Of a stretch of DNA of 64,000 nt, positions 34,765-42,365 are shown piece after piece (position 1 is the stretch's first letter; each line of letters opens with the position of its first letter). Source of the stretch: Streptomyces mesophilus (GTDB lineage: Bacteria; Actinomycetota; Actinomycetes; Streptomycetales; Streptomycetaceae); NCBI RefSeq assembly GCF_011044995.1, contig NZ_JAAKZW010000006.1:50607-114606 (forward strand). The letters run 5' to 3'. Below the pieces are notes generated by a model. The model saw nothing but the letters and a program-made list of their open reading frames with translations, was not told the DNA's origin and made no database searches. The translations under genes were made by a program, and so were the position numbers.

Positions 34765-35498
34765 TCGGCCTCGTCCTTGCGGCAGGCGCCGGACGGCGTC
34801 TGCGTCCGTACACGGACACCCTGCCCAAGGCGCTGGTGCCCGTCGACGGTGACACCACCATCCTCGACCTGACCCTCGGCAACTTCGCCGAGATCGGTCT
34901 CACCGAGGTCGCGATCATCGTGGGCTACAAGAAGGAGGCCGTCTACGAGCGCAAGGCGGCGCTCGAGGCGAAGTACGGCCTGAAGCTCACCCTGATCGAC
35001 AACGACAAGGCCGAGGAGTGGAACAACGCCTACTCCCTGTGGTGCGGCCGCGACGCGATCAAGCACGACGTGATCCTCGCCAACGGCGACACCGTGCACC
35101 CGGTCTCCGTCGAGCACACGCTGCTCGCCGCCCGCGGTGACGGCAAGAAGATCATCCTCGCCATCGACACGGTGAAGTCCCTCGCGGACGAGGAGATGAA
35201 GGTCGTCGTCGACGCCGAGAAGGGCATGACGAAGATCACCAAGCTGATGGACCCGGCGGAGGCCTCCGGCGAGTACATCGGCCTCACCCTCATCGAGGGC
35301 GAGGCGGCCGACGAGCTGGCCGACGCCCTCAAGACGGTCTTCGACGCCGACCCGCAGCAGTTCTACGAGCACGGCTACCAGGAGCTCGTGAACCGCGGTT
35401 TCAAGATCGACGTGGCCCCCATCGGTGATGTGAAGTGGGTCGAGATCGACAACCACGACGACCTCGCCAAGGGCCGGGAGATCGCGTGCCAGTACTGA
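34761..35498 (+). CDS. Nucleotidyltransferase (sugar/alcohol phosphate)
   Basis: 245 aa of the NTP-transferase family. The nucleotide loop GLVLAAGAGRRLRPYTDTLPKALV is at the start, and WVEIDNHDDLAKG at the end carries the second metal Asp. Members make CDP-, GDP- or UDP-linked sugars or alcohols. With two CDP-alcohol transferases in the same operon, a CTP-dependent activation of glycerol phosphate or a similar alcohol phosphate is likely, but not proven. Start overlaps the previous stop (ATGA), end overlaps the next GTG by 13 bases. Confidence 0.9.
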   Translation: MIGLVLAAGAGRRLRPYTDTLPKALVPVDGDTTILDLTLGNFAEIGLTEVAIIVGYKKEAVYERKAALEAKYGLKLTLIDNDKAEEWNNAYSLWCGRDAIKHDVILANGDTVHPVSVEHTLLAARGDGKKIILAIDTVKSLADEEMKVVVDAEKGMTKITKLMDPAEASGEYIGLTLIEGEAADELADALKTVFDADPQQFYEHGYQELVNRGFKIDVAPIGDVKWVEIDNHDDLAKGREIACQY

Positions 35499-36550
35499 CC
35501 CGGCTGATGCCGAGCCCGGTTGTCGTCGACATCCGGGCGGGCGCGCTGGACGATCTGCCGACGATCCTGACCGACCAGCGCATCGCCCCCACCGGAAAGC
35601 TCGCGTTCGCCGTCAGCGGCGGCTCCGGCAAGGCGCTCCAGGAGCGCTTCGCCCCGCTGTTCCCGGGCGCACAGTGGTTCAGCCAGGCCGACGGCACGCT
35701 CGACGGCGCGATCGCGCTGGCCGACGCGATAAAGAAGGCCGGGCGCTACGACGCCCTGGTCTCGCTCGGCGGCGGCAAGGTCGTCGACTGCGCGAAGTAC
35801 GCGGCGGCCCGTGTCGGTCTCCCGCTGGTCGCCGTGGCGACCAACCTCGCGCACGACGGACTGTGCTCCCCGGTCGCAACGCTCGACAACGACGCGGGCC
35901 GAGGTTCGTACGGCGTGCCGAGCCCGATCGGCGTGGTCATCGACCTCGACGTGATCCGGGACGCCCCCGTGCGCTTCGTGCGCGCCGGTGTCGGCGATGT
36001 GATCTGCAAGATCTCCTGCGTCGCCGACTGGGAGCTGTCCAACAAGGTCAACGGTGAACTCGTCGACGGTCTGGCCGCCTCCATGGCCCGGCAGTCCGCC
36101 CATGCGGTGCTGCGGCATCCGGGCGGTGTGGGCGACGACGCCTTCCTGACCGTGCTGGCCGAGTCCTTGGTGATGTGCGGGCTCTCCATGTCGGTCGCGG
36201 GTGACTCGCGACCCGCGTCAGGTGCCTGTCACGAGATCAGCCACGCCTTCGACCTGCTCTTCCCCAAGCGCAACGCGCTCCACGGCGAGCAGTGCGGATT
36301 CGGCGGCGCGTTCGCCACGTTCCTGCGGGGAGACCTGGAGACCGCCGGCGAGATGGCCCAGACGCTGCGCCGCCACGGACTGCCCGTGCTCGCGGACGAG
36401 ATGGGCTTCAGCCGGCAGGACCTGGTCGAGGCGGTGCTCTTCGCGCCGCAGACCCGCCCCGGCCGCTACACGATCCTCGAGCACCTCGACTACAACGCCG
36501 ATCAGATCAAGGACGCCTACGCCGACTATGCAAAAGCCATCGGTAGCTGA
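35486..36550 (+). CDS. Iron-containing alcohol dehydrogenase, glycerol-1-phosphate dehydrogenase type
   Basis: 354 aa of the Fe-ADH_2 (AraM/EgsA-like) family. GGGKVVDCAKYAAA binds NAD(P), THLAHDG-type sequence here reads TNLAHDGLCSP, and the metal His residues are in SGACHEISHAFD and ALHGEQCGFGG. Relatives reduce dihydroxyacetone phosphate to sn-glycerol 1-phosphate, the archaeal-type stereoisomer that also occurs in some bacteria. GTG at 35486 has GGGAG before it and overlaps the upstream gene. Overlap with the next gene is 23 bases. Another alcohol substrate is possible. Confidence 0.85.
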   Translation: MPVLTRLMPSPVVVDIRAGALDDLPTILTDQRIAPTGKLAFAVSGGSGKALQERFAPLFPGAQWFSQADGTLDGAIALADAIKKAGRYDALVSLGGGKVVDCAKYAAARVGLPLVAVATNLAHDGLCSPVATLDNDAGRGSYGVPSPIGVVIDLDVIRDAPVRFVRAGVGDVICKISCVADWELSNKVNGELVDGLAASMARQSAHAVLRHPGGVGDDAFLTVLAESLVMCGLSMSVAGDSRPASGACHEISHAFDLLFPKRNALHGEQCGFGGAFATFLRGDLETAGEMAQTLRRHGLPVLADEMGFSRQDLVEAVLFAPQTRPGRYTILEHLDYNADQIKDAYADYAKAIGS

Positions 36551-37307
36551 ACTGCGCCCGGTCGTTCACCCCGCCGGGGTGAAGGACCGCCGCAGCGGCG
36601 AGCACTGGGCCGGCCGGCTCTACATGCGCGAGATCTCGCTGCGGGTGGACCGGCACCTGGTGAACACGAAGGTCACCCCGAACCAGGTGACCTATGTGAT
36701 GACCCTCGCCGGCGCCCTCGCCGCCCCCGCGCTGCTCATCCCCGGTATCTGGGGTGCGGTGCTCGGTGTGGTCATGGTGCAGCTCTACCTTCTCTTCGAC
36801 TGCGTCGACGGCGAACTGGCCCGCTGGAAGAAGCAGTACTCGCTCGCCGGTGTCTACCTCGACCGCGTCGCCGCGTACCTCTGCGACGCCGCCGTCCTGG
36901 TCGGCTTCGGTCTGCGGGCCGCGGATATCTGGGGCGAGGGCAGGATCGACTGGCTGTGGGCGTTCCTCGGCACGCTCGCCGCGCTCGGCGCCATCCTGAT
37001 CAAGGCCGAGACGGACCTGGTCGGCGTGGCCCGGCACCAGGCCAACAAGCCCGTGGTCCAGGAGGCGGCCAGCGAGATCCGCTCCTCCGGGATGGCCCTG
37101 GCCCGCAGGGCCGCGTCCGCGCTGAAGTTCCACCGCCTGGTGCTCGGCATCGAGGCCTCGCTCCTGATCCTGGTCCTCGCGATCGTGGACTCGGCGCGCG
37201 GCGACCTGTTCTTCTCGCGTCTCGGCGTCGCCGTACTCGCGGGCATCGCGCTGTTGCAGACGCTGCTGCACCTGGTGTCCATCCTGGCCTCGAGCAGGCT
37301 GAAGTGA
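36528..37307 (+). CDS. CDP-alcohol phosphatidyltransferase
   Basis: 259 aa membrane enzyme. The full family motif is DCVDGELARWKKQYSLAGVYLDRVAAY (residues about 85-110), giving Asp, Asp, Gly, Ala, Arg and the later Asp residues. Five or six membrane helices. It would join the activated alcohol to a lipid or polymer acceptor, alongside the larger homologue at the head of the operon. The ATG lies inside the previous gene. Its stop overlaps the next GTG (GTGA). Confidence 0.9.
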   Translation: MQKPSVAELRPVVHPAGVKDRRSGEHWAGRLYMREISLRVDRHLVNTKVTPNQVTYVMTLAGALAAPALLIPGIWGAVLGVVMVQLYLLFDCVDGELARWKKQYSLAGVYLDRVAAYLCDAAVLVGFGLRAADIWGEGRIDWLWAFLGTLAALGAILIKAETDLVGVARHQANKPVVQEAASEIRSSGMALARRAASALKFHRLVLGIEASLLILVLAIVDSARGDLFFSRLGVAVLAGIALLQTLLHLVSILASSRLK

Positions 37308-38197
37308 CCGTCGAGGCCGAGCGTCTGAAGGTCGGTGCCGTCATCATCACGATGGGCAACCGGCCCGACGAGCTGCGCGCGCTGCTCGATTCGGTCGCCA
37401 AGCAGGAGGGCGACCGGATCGAGGTGGTCGTCGTCGGCAACGGCTCGCCCGTGCCCGAGGTCCCCGCGGGCGTCCGCACCGTGGAACTGCCCGAGAACCT
37501 CGGCATCCCCGGCGGCCGCAACGTCGGCATCGAGGCCTTCGGCAAGGACGGCAAGGACATCGACATCCTGCTGTTCCTCGACGACGACGGTCTGCTGGCC
37601 CGGCAGGACACGGCCCGGCTGTGCCGCCGTGCCTTCGCCGCGGACCCGGAGCTCGGCATCATCAGCTTCCGGATCGCCGACCCCGACACCGGCGAGACCC
37701 AGCGCCGGCACGTGCCGCGCCTGCGGGCGTCCGACCCGATGCGCAGCTCGCGGGTCACCACCTTCCTCGGCGGTGCCAATGCCGTACGCACCAAGGTCTT
37801 CGCCGAGGTCGGCGGTCTGCCCGACGCGTTCTTCTACGCGCACGAGGAGACCGATCTGGCCTGGCGGGCCCTCGACGCCGGCTGGATGATCGACTACCGC
37901 GCGGACATGGTCCTGTACCACCCGACCACGGCGCCCTCGCGGCACGCGGTCTATCACCGGATGGTCGCCCGCAACCGCGTCTGGCTGGCCCGGCGCAATC
38001 TGCCGGCGCCCCTGGTCCCCGTCTACCTGGGCCTGTGGATGCTGCTCACGTTGCTGCGCAGGCCCTCACGGCCCGCGCTCAGAGCGTGGTTCGGCGGCTT
38101 CAAGGAGGGCTTGCGGACCCCCTGCGGTCCGCGGCGCCCCATGAAGTGGCGGACGGTGTGGCGCCTGACCCGACTGGGCCGACCTCCTGTCATCTGA
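37304..38197 (+). CDS. Family 2 glycosyltransferase
   Basis: 297 aa with a GT-A fold. VGAVIITMGNRPDELRALLDS is the donor-binding start, LLFLDDDGLLA is the DxD motif, GGANAVRTKVFAEVGGLPDAFFYAHEETDLAWRALDAG carries the acceptor ED motif. No membrane segment stands out. It would add a sugar to the alcohol-phosphate product of this operon. GTG start overlaps the upstream stop by 4 bases. A 129-bp gap then separates it from the ABC exporter genes. Confidence 0.9.
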   Translation: MTVEAERLKVGAVIITMGNRPDELRALLDSVAKQEGDRIEVVVVGNGSPVPEVPAGVRTVELPENLGIPGGRNVGIEAFGKDGKDIDILLFLDDDGLLARQDTARLCRRAFAADPELGIISFRIADPDTGETQRRHVPRLRASDPMRSSRVTTFLGGANAVRTKVFAEVGGLPDAFFYAHEETDLAWRALDAGWMIDYRADMVLYHPTTAPSRHAVYHRMVARNRVWLARRNLPAPLVPVYLGLWMLLTLLRRPSRPALRAWFGGFKEGLRTPCGPRRPMKWRTVWRLTRLGRPPVI

Positions 38198-38326
38198 CAA
38201 GCTCGTGTCTGAGAACATTCGGGCCGACCGCGTTTTCCCGGGGGGACACCCCGGACCCCGGCCGGCCCAGGTACTCGCCTGTGCGCGAAACCCCCGGCGC
38301 ATTCAAGAAGACGAAAGTTTCCACTT

Positions 38327-39274
38327 GTGAGTGAGACGACGCATGACGGCGGTGTCACCGTGACAGCGTCTTTGGGGCAAGAGTCCCCGGACGATCGGCT
38401 CTCGCGTGCCGAACTGGCCGCGAAGTACGGCCTGAGCCAGAGCGGCGCCCGGCCCGGGCTGTTGGAGTACGTGCGCCAGCTGTGGACCCGGCGCCACTTC
38501 ATCCTCGCGTTCTCGCAGGCCAAGCTGACCGCGCAGTACAGCCAGGCCAAGCTCGGCCAGGTGTGGCAGGTGGCGACGCCGCTGCTCAATGCCGCGGTCT
38601 ACTTCTTCATCTTCGGCCTGCTGCTCGGCGGCCGGGGCGGCATGGGCAACGACATGTACGTGCCGTTCCTCGTGACCGGCGTCTTCGTCTTCACCTTCAC
38701 GCAGAGCTCGGTGATGGCGGGCGTCCGGTCCATCTCCGGGAACCTCGGTCTGGTGCGCGCGCTGCACTTCCCGCGCGCCTCGCTCCCGATCTCGTTCTCG
38801 CTCCAGCAGCTCCAGCAGCTGATGTTCTCGATGCTTGTGCTGTTCGCGATCCTCATCGGCTTCGGGCACTACCCGGACCTGTCGTGGCTGCTGATCATCC
38901 CGGCCCTGGTACTGCAGTTCGCCTTCAACGTCGGCCTCTCGATGATCATGGCGCGGATGGGCAGCAAGACGCCCGACCTCGCACAGCTGATGCCGTTCGT
39001 CCTGCGCACCTGGATGTACGCGTCCGGCGTGATGTTCCCGCTGGCCCCCATGCTGGCGAAGGCGCACGCCCCGTCCTGGGTCGCCGACGTGCTGCTCGCC
39101 AACCCGGCGGCGGTCTACATGGACCTCATGCGGTACGCGCTGATCGACGGCATCACCGCCTACAACCCGCTGCCCCCGCACGTCTGGGCCCTCGCGCTCG
39201 GCTGGGCGGTCGTCACCGGCGTCATCGGCTTCGTGTACTTCTGGAAGGCAGAGGAGCGCTACGGCCGTGGCTGA
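38327..39274 (+). CDS. ABC-2 type exporter permease (TagG/Wzm-like)
   Basis: 315 aa. After 55 hydrophilic residues come six membrane segments, as in teichoic acid and O-antigen export permeases. Core features are QLWTRRHFILAFSQAKLTAQYSQAKLGQVWQVATPLLNAAVYFFIFG and the QLMPFVLRTWMYASGVMFPL region. GTG start follows GAAAG. It pairs with the ATP-binding gene that overlaps it by 8 bases. Together with the upstream transferases it points to movement of a polymer or glycolipid across the cell membrane. Confidence 0.9.
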   Translation: MSETTHDGGVTVTASLGQESPDDRLSRAELAAKYGLSQSGARPGLLEYVRQLWTRRHFILAFSQAKLTAQYSQAKLGQVWQVATPLLNAAVYFFIFGLLLGGRGGMGNDMYVPFLVTGVFVFTFTQSSVMAGVRSISGNLGLVRALHFPRASLPISFSLQQLQQLMFSMLVLFAILIGFGHYPDLSWLLIIPALVLQFAFNVGLSMIMARMGSKTPDLAQLMPFVLRTWMYASGVMFPLAPMLAKAHAPSWVADVLLANPAAVYMDLMRYALIDGITAYNPLPPHVWALALGWAVVTGVIGFVYFWKAEERYGRG

Positions 39275-40046
39275 GCAGCGGAACGACACCCACATCCCCA
39301 CCGTCATCGCGGACGAGCTGCACATCGTCTACCGCGTCAACGGCGCCAGGAGCGGCAAGGGCAGCGCCACCGCGGCCCTGAGCCGCATCATCAAGCGCGG
39401 CGAGGACCGCGGTGTGCGCAAGGTGCACGCCGTACGGGGCGTCTCCTTCACCGCGTACCGGGGCGAAGCGATCGGCCTGATCGGCTCCAACGGCTCCGGC
39501 AAGTCCACGCTCCTGCGGGCCATCGCCGGCCTGCTGCCCGCCGAGAAGGGCAAGGTCTACACCGACGGCCAGCCCTCGCTGCTCGGTGTGAACGCGGCGC
39601 TGATGAACGACCTCACCGGCGAGCGCAACGTCATACTCGGCGGGCTCGCGATGGGCATGACCCGCGAGCAGATCAGGGAGCGCTACCAGGGGATCGTCGA
39701 CTTCTCGGGCATCAACGAGAAGGGCGACTTCATCACCCTGCCGATGCGCACCTACTCCTCCGGCATGGCGGCGCGGCTGCGCTTCTCCATCGCCGCCGCC
39801 AAGGACCACGACGTCCTCATGATCGACGAGGCCCTCGCCACCGGCGACCGCGCCTTCCAGAAGCGCTCCGAAGCGCGGATCCGGGAGCTGCGCAAGGAGG
39901 CCGGCACGGTCTTCCTGGTCAGCCACAACAACAAGTCCATCCGCGACACCTGCGACCGGGTCCTGTGGCTCGAACGCGGAGAGCTGCGGATGGACGGGCC
40001 GACCGCCGAGGTCCTCAAGGAATACGAGAAGTTCACCGGCAAGTAG
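39267..40046 (+). CDS. ABC transporter ATP-binding protein (TagH/Wzt-like)
   Basis: 259 aa. Walker A GSNGSGKSTLLRA, signature YSSGMAARL, Walker B DVLMIDEAL, H-loop VSHNN. The spacing of the preceding KVHAVRGVSFTAYRGEA and the LTGERNVILGG stretch match polysaccharide/teichoic acid export ATPases. It lacks the long C-terminal carbohydrate-binding part of some Wzt proteins, so substrate length control must lie elsewhere. GTG start overlaps the permease gene. The operon ends at the following terminator. Confidence 0.92.
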   Translation: MAEQRNDTHIPTVIADELHIVYRVNGARSGKGSATAALSRIIKRGEDRGVRKVHAVRGVSFTAYRGEAIGLIGSNGSGKSTLLRAIAGLLPAEKGKVYTDGQPSLLGVNAALMNDLTGERNVILGGLAMGMTREQIRERYQGIVDFSGINEKGDFITLPMRTYSSGMAARLRFSIAAAKDHDVLMIDEALATGDRAFQKRSEARIRELRKEAGTVFLVSHNNKSIRDTCDRVLWLERGELRMDGPTAEVLKEYEKFTGK

Positions 40047-40054
40047 CCGTTCGA

Positions 40055-40098
40055 ACGCAAGGGAGCCCCGCCGGAACCCCGGCGGGGCTCCCTTGCGT
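40055..40098 (+). terminator. Strong hairpin ending the envelope operon
   Basis: A perfect 20-bp stem (ACGCAAGGGAGCCCCGCCGG and its complement) with a 4-base loop AACC starts 8 bases after the ABC ATPase stop. Confidence 0.92.
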
Positions 40099-40145
40099 CA
40101 CGGGTTGCGTAGTCCCGTGAGACCGCGTGACGAGGTCAATTCCTG

Positions 40146-40201
40146 GTCAACTTCCTTACCTGTGAGGAAGGTTGACACGAATAGGTGCGTTGTTGTGATG
40201 T
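40146..40201 (+). promoter_or_regulatory. Candidate promoter and imperfect palindrome before the hopanoid operon
   Basis: GTCAACTTCCT and AGGAAGGTTGAC form an imperfect palindrome (40146-40176). Its right arm contains a perfect -35 box TTGACA (40172), followed after 18 bases by TGATGT as a possible -10. The arrangement suggests repressor control of a sigma-70-type promoter for hpnC. Confidence 0.45.
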
Positions 40202-40315
40202 GCAGAACACCCCGGCATTCCGCCCGGCGCTGTACAACGTAAGCTGGATCAGTCGGGCGGCGTGTCCGAAATAGGGTGAATTGGGTCGGCAGTGTAGAAC
40301 GGGAGAGTGACGGCC

Positions 40316-41230
40316 ATGGCTACGGAAAACTCCCAGCTCCGACAGCGTTTTGCCGTCCAGTCGACCCTCGACAAGGCCGCCGACGAGAACTTTCCGGTGG
40401 CCCCGTTCTTTCTGCCCAAGGCCTGGCGCGAGGACCTGATGGCGGTCTACGGCTTCGCCCGCCTCGTCGACGACATCGGCGACGGAGACCTGGCCCCCGG
40501 CGGCGCCGACGCCCTGGCCCTCGGCCTCGACCCCGGGCGGAGCGACGACCGCGTCGCCATGCTGGACGCCTTCGAGACGGACCTGCGCAAGGTCTTCGAC
40601 GGCCGCCCCGGCCATCCGCTGCTCCAGCGCCTGCAGCCCACCGTGCGCCGCCGCGCGCTGACCCCCGAGCCGTTCCTCGGCCTGATCGCCGCGAACCGCC
40701 AGGACCAGCTGGTGAGCCGCTACGAGACGTACGACGACCTCCTCGCGTACTGCGAACTCTCCGCCAATCCGGTCGGCCGCCTGGTCCTCGCCGTCACCGG
40801 CACCGAGACCCCGGAACGCGTCCGCCGCTCGGACGCCGTGTGCACCGCGCTGCAGATCGTCGAACATCTCCAGGACGTTTCCGAGGATCTGGCCCGCGAC
40901 CGGATCTATCTGCCCGCACAGGACATGAAGCGCTGCTCGGTGCAGGAGTCCGACCTGGCACGCCCGCACGCGGGCGCCGCGGTGCGCTCGCTGATCGCAT
41001 ACGAAGCAGAACGCGCCAGGGACCTCCTGAATGAAGGCACCCCGCTCGTGGGTAGCGTCCACGGCAGGCTCAAGCTCCTGCTCGCCGGCTTCGTCGCAGG
41101 GGGACGGGCGGCCCTGCGCGCCATCGCCGCCGCCGAGTACGACGTGCTCCCCGGACCGCCCAAGCCCACCAAGCCCCAGCTCCTTCGTGAGATGGGCGCA
41201 GTCCTGCGACCCGACCGTGGAGAGGGGTGA
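40316..41230 (+). CDS. hpnC: Squalene synthase HpnC (hydroxysqualene synthase)
   Basis: 304 aa trans-isoprenyl diphosphate synthase fold. The first Asp-rich motif is YGFARLVDDIGDGD and the second is LQDVSEDLARDRIYLPAQD. In the HpnCDE route it turns presqualene diphosphate into hydroxysqualene. ATG at 40316 follows GGGAGA at 9 bases; a GTG 9 bases upstream is less likely. It starts the hopanoid cluster, and its stop overlaps hpnD (GTGA). Confidence 0.93.
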   Translation: MATENSQLRQRFAVQSTLDKAADENFPVAPFFLPKAWREDLMAVYGFARLVDDIGDGDLAPGGADALALGLDPGRSDDRVAMLDAFETDLRKVFDGRPGHPLLQRLQPTVRRRALTPEPFLGLIAANRQDQLVSRYETYDDLLAYCELSANPVGRLVLAVTGTETPERVRRSDAVCTALQIVEHLQDVSEDLARDRIYLPAQDMKRCSVQESDLARPHAGAAVRSLIAYEAERARDLLNEGTPLVGSVHGRLKLLLAGFVAGGRAALRAIAAAEYDVLPGPPKPTKPQLLREMGAVLRPDRGEG

Positions 41231-42180
41231 GCGAGGCCGTGGAAGGGAACAACGCCGCGGGCGCCCCGGTGCTCGCCGCGTACAGCTACTGCGAGGCCGT
41301 CACCGGGCAGCAGGCGCGCAATTTCGCCTACGGGATCCGGCTGCTGCCCACGCCCAAGAGACGCGCGATGTCCGCGCTCTACGCGTTCTCGCGCCGCGTC
41401 GACGACATCGGAGACGGTGCGCTGCCGCCCGAGGTCAAGCAGCTCCGTCTCGAAGAGACCCGTGAACTCCTCGACCGCATCCGCGAAGGCCGCGTCGACG
41501 AGGACGACACCGACCCGGTGGGCGTCGCGCTCGCCCATGCCGCACGCGCCTTCCCGATCCCGCTCGACGGGCTCGACGAGCTGATCGACGGCGTCCTGAT
41601 GGACGTCCGCGGCGAGACCTACGAGACCTGGGACGACCTCAAGGTCTACTGCCGCTGTGTCGCCGGCGCGATCGGCCGCCTCTCGCTCGGCGTGTTCGGC
41701 ACCGCACCCGGCGCGCGGCACACCGAACGCGCCTCGGAGTACGCCGACACGCTGGGCCTGGCCCTCCAACTCACCAATATCCTCAGGGATGTTCGCGAGG
41801 ATGCCGAAGGTGGCCGCACCTACCTTCCCGCCGACGATCTCGCCAAGTTCGGCTGCTCGGCCGGGTTCGCCTCCGCCGAGCCGCCGGCCGGCTCGGACTT
41901 CGCAGGGCTCGTCCACTTCGAAGTGCGCCGCGCCCGCGCCCTGTTCGCCGAGGGCTACCGGCTGCTGCCGATGCTCGACCGCCGCAGCGGCGCCTGCGTG
42001 GCCGCGATGGCCGGCATCTACCGCCGTCTGCTCGACCGCATCGAGCGCGACCCCGAGGCCGTTCTGCGCGGGCGGGTCTCGCTGCCCGGACGCGAAAAGG
42101 CCTACGTCGCGGTCCGCGGCCTCTCCGGTTTCGACGCCCGCAGCATCGCCCGGCACACATCCGCCGGGAGGCGGGCGTGA
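41227..42180 (+). CDS. hpnD: Presqualene diphosphate synthase HpnD
   Basis: 317 aa paralogue of hpnC. It condenses two farnesyl diphosphates to presqualene diphosphate. Motifs: YAFSRRVDDIGDGALP and NILRDVREDAEGGRTYLPADDLAKFG. GTG start has GGAGAGG upstream and overlaps the hpnC stop. The stop overlaps the GTG of a 62-codon small ORF in the same way. Confidence 0.94.
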   Translation: MSEAVEGNNAAGAPVLAAYSYCEAVTGQQARNFAYGIRLLPTPKRRAMSALYAFSRRVDDIGDGALPPEVKQLRLEETRELLDRIREGRVDEDDTDPVGVALAHAARAFPIPLDGLDELIDGVLMDVRGETYETWDDLKVYCRCVAGAIGRLSLGVFGTAPGARHTERASEYADTLGLALQLTNILRDVREDAEGGRTYLPADDLAKFGCSAGFASAEPPAGSDFAGLVHFEVRRARALFAEGYRLLPMLDRRSGACVAAMAGIYRRLLDRIERDPEAVLRGRVSLPGREKAYVAVRGLSGFDARSIARHTSAGRRA

Positions 42181-42365
42181 CCATGAGGGCTCCTCGCTGT
42201 TTGTACGGGGTGTGCCTCAGCATCCCGACCGATGCCCGCATCCCTTACGATGCCCGGGCAAATCCCCCCAAGCGGCAAGCAACCCTCCACTGGCGATCGG
42301 CGTCCCTGACTGAGATGACCCACCAGGAGTTCATCCCGGGCAAGGCCGCGGGGGAGGGCGTATGA
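42177..42365 (+). CDS. Small 62-aa ORF coupled between hpnD and hpnE
   Basis: GTG at 42177 overlaps the hpnD stop by 4 bases, with GGGAGG upstream; its own stop at 42363-42365 overlaps the ATG of hpnE. Both junctions are classical translational couplings. The protein (TMRAPRCLYGVCLSIPTD ... TEMTHQEFIPGKAAGEGV) has no known domain; it is basic, with two Cys near the N-terminus. I recall a small hypothetical gene (SCO6761) in the same place in S. coelicolor. It may be a real protein or only a coupling leader for hpnE. Confidence 0.55.
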   Translation: MTMRAPRCLYGVCLSIPTDARIPYDARANPPKRQATLHWRSASLTEMTHQEFIPGKAAGEGV

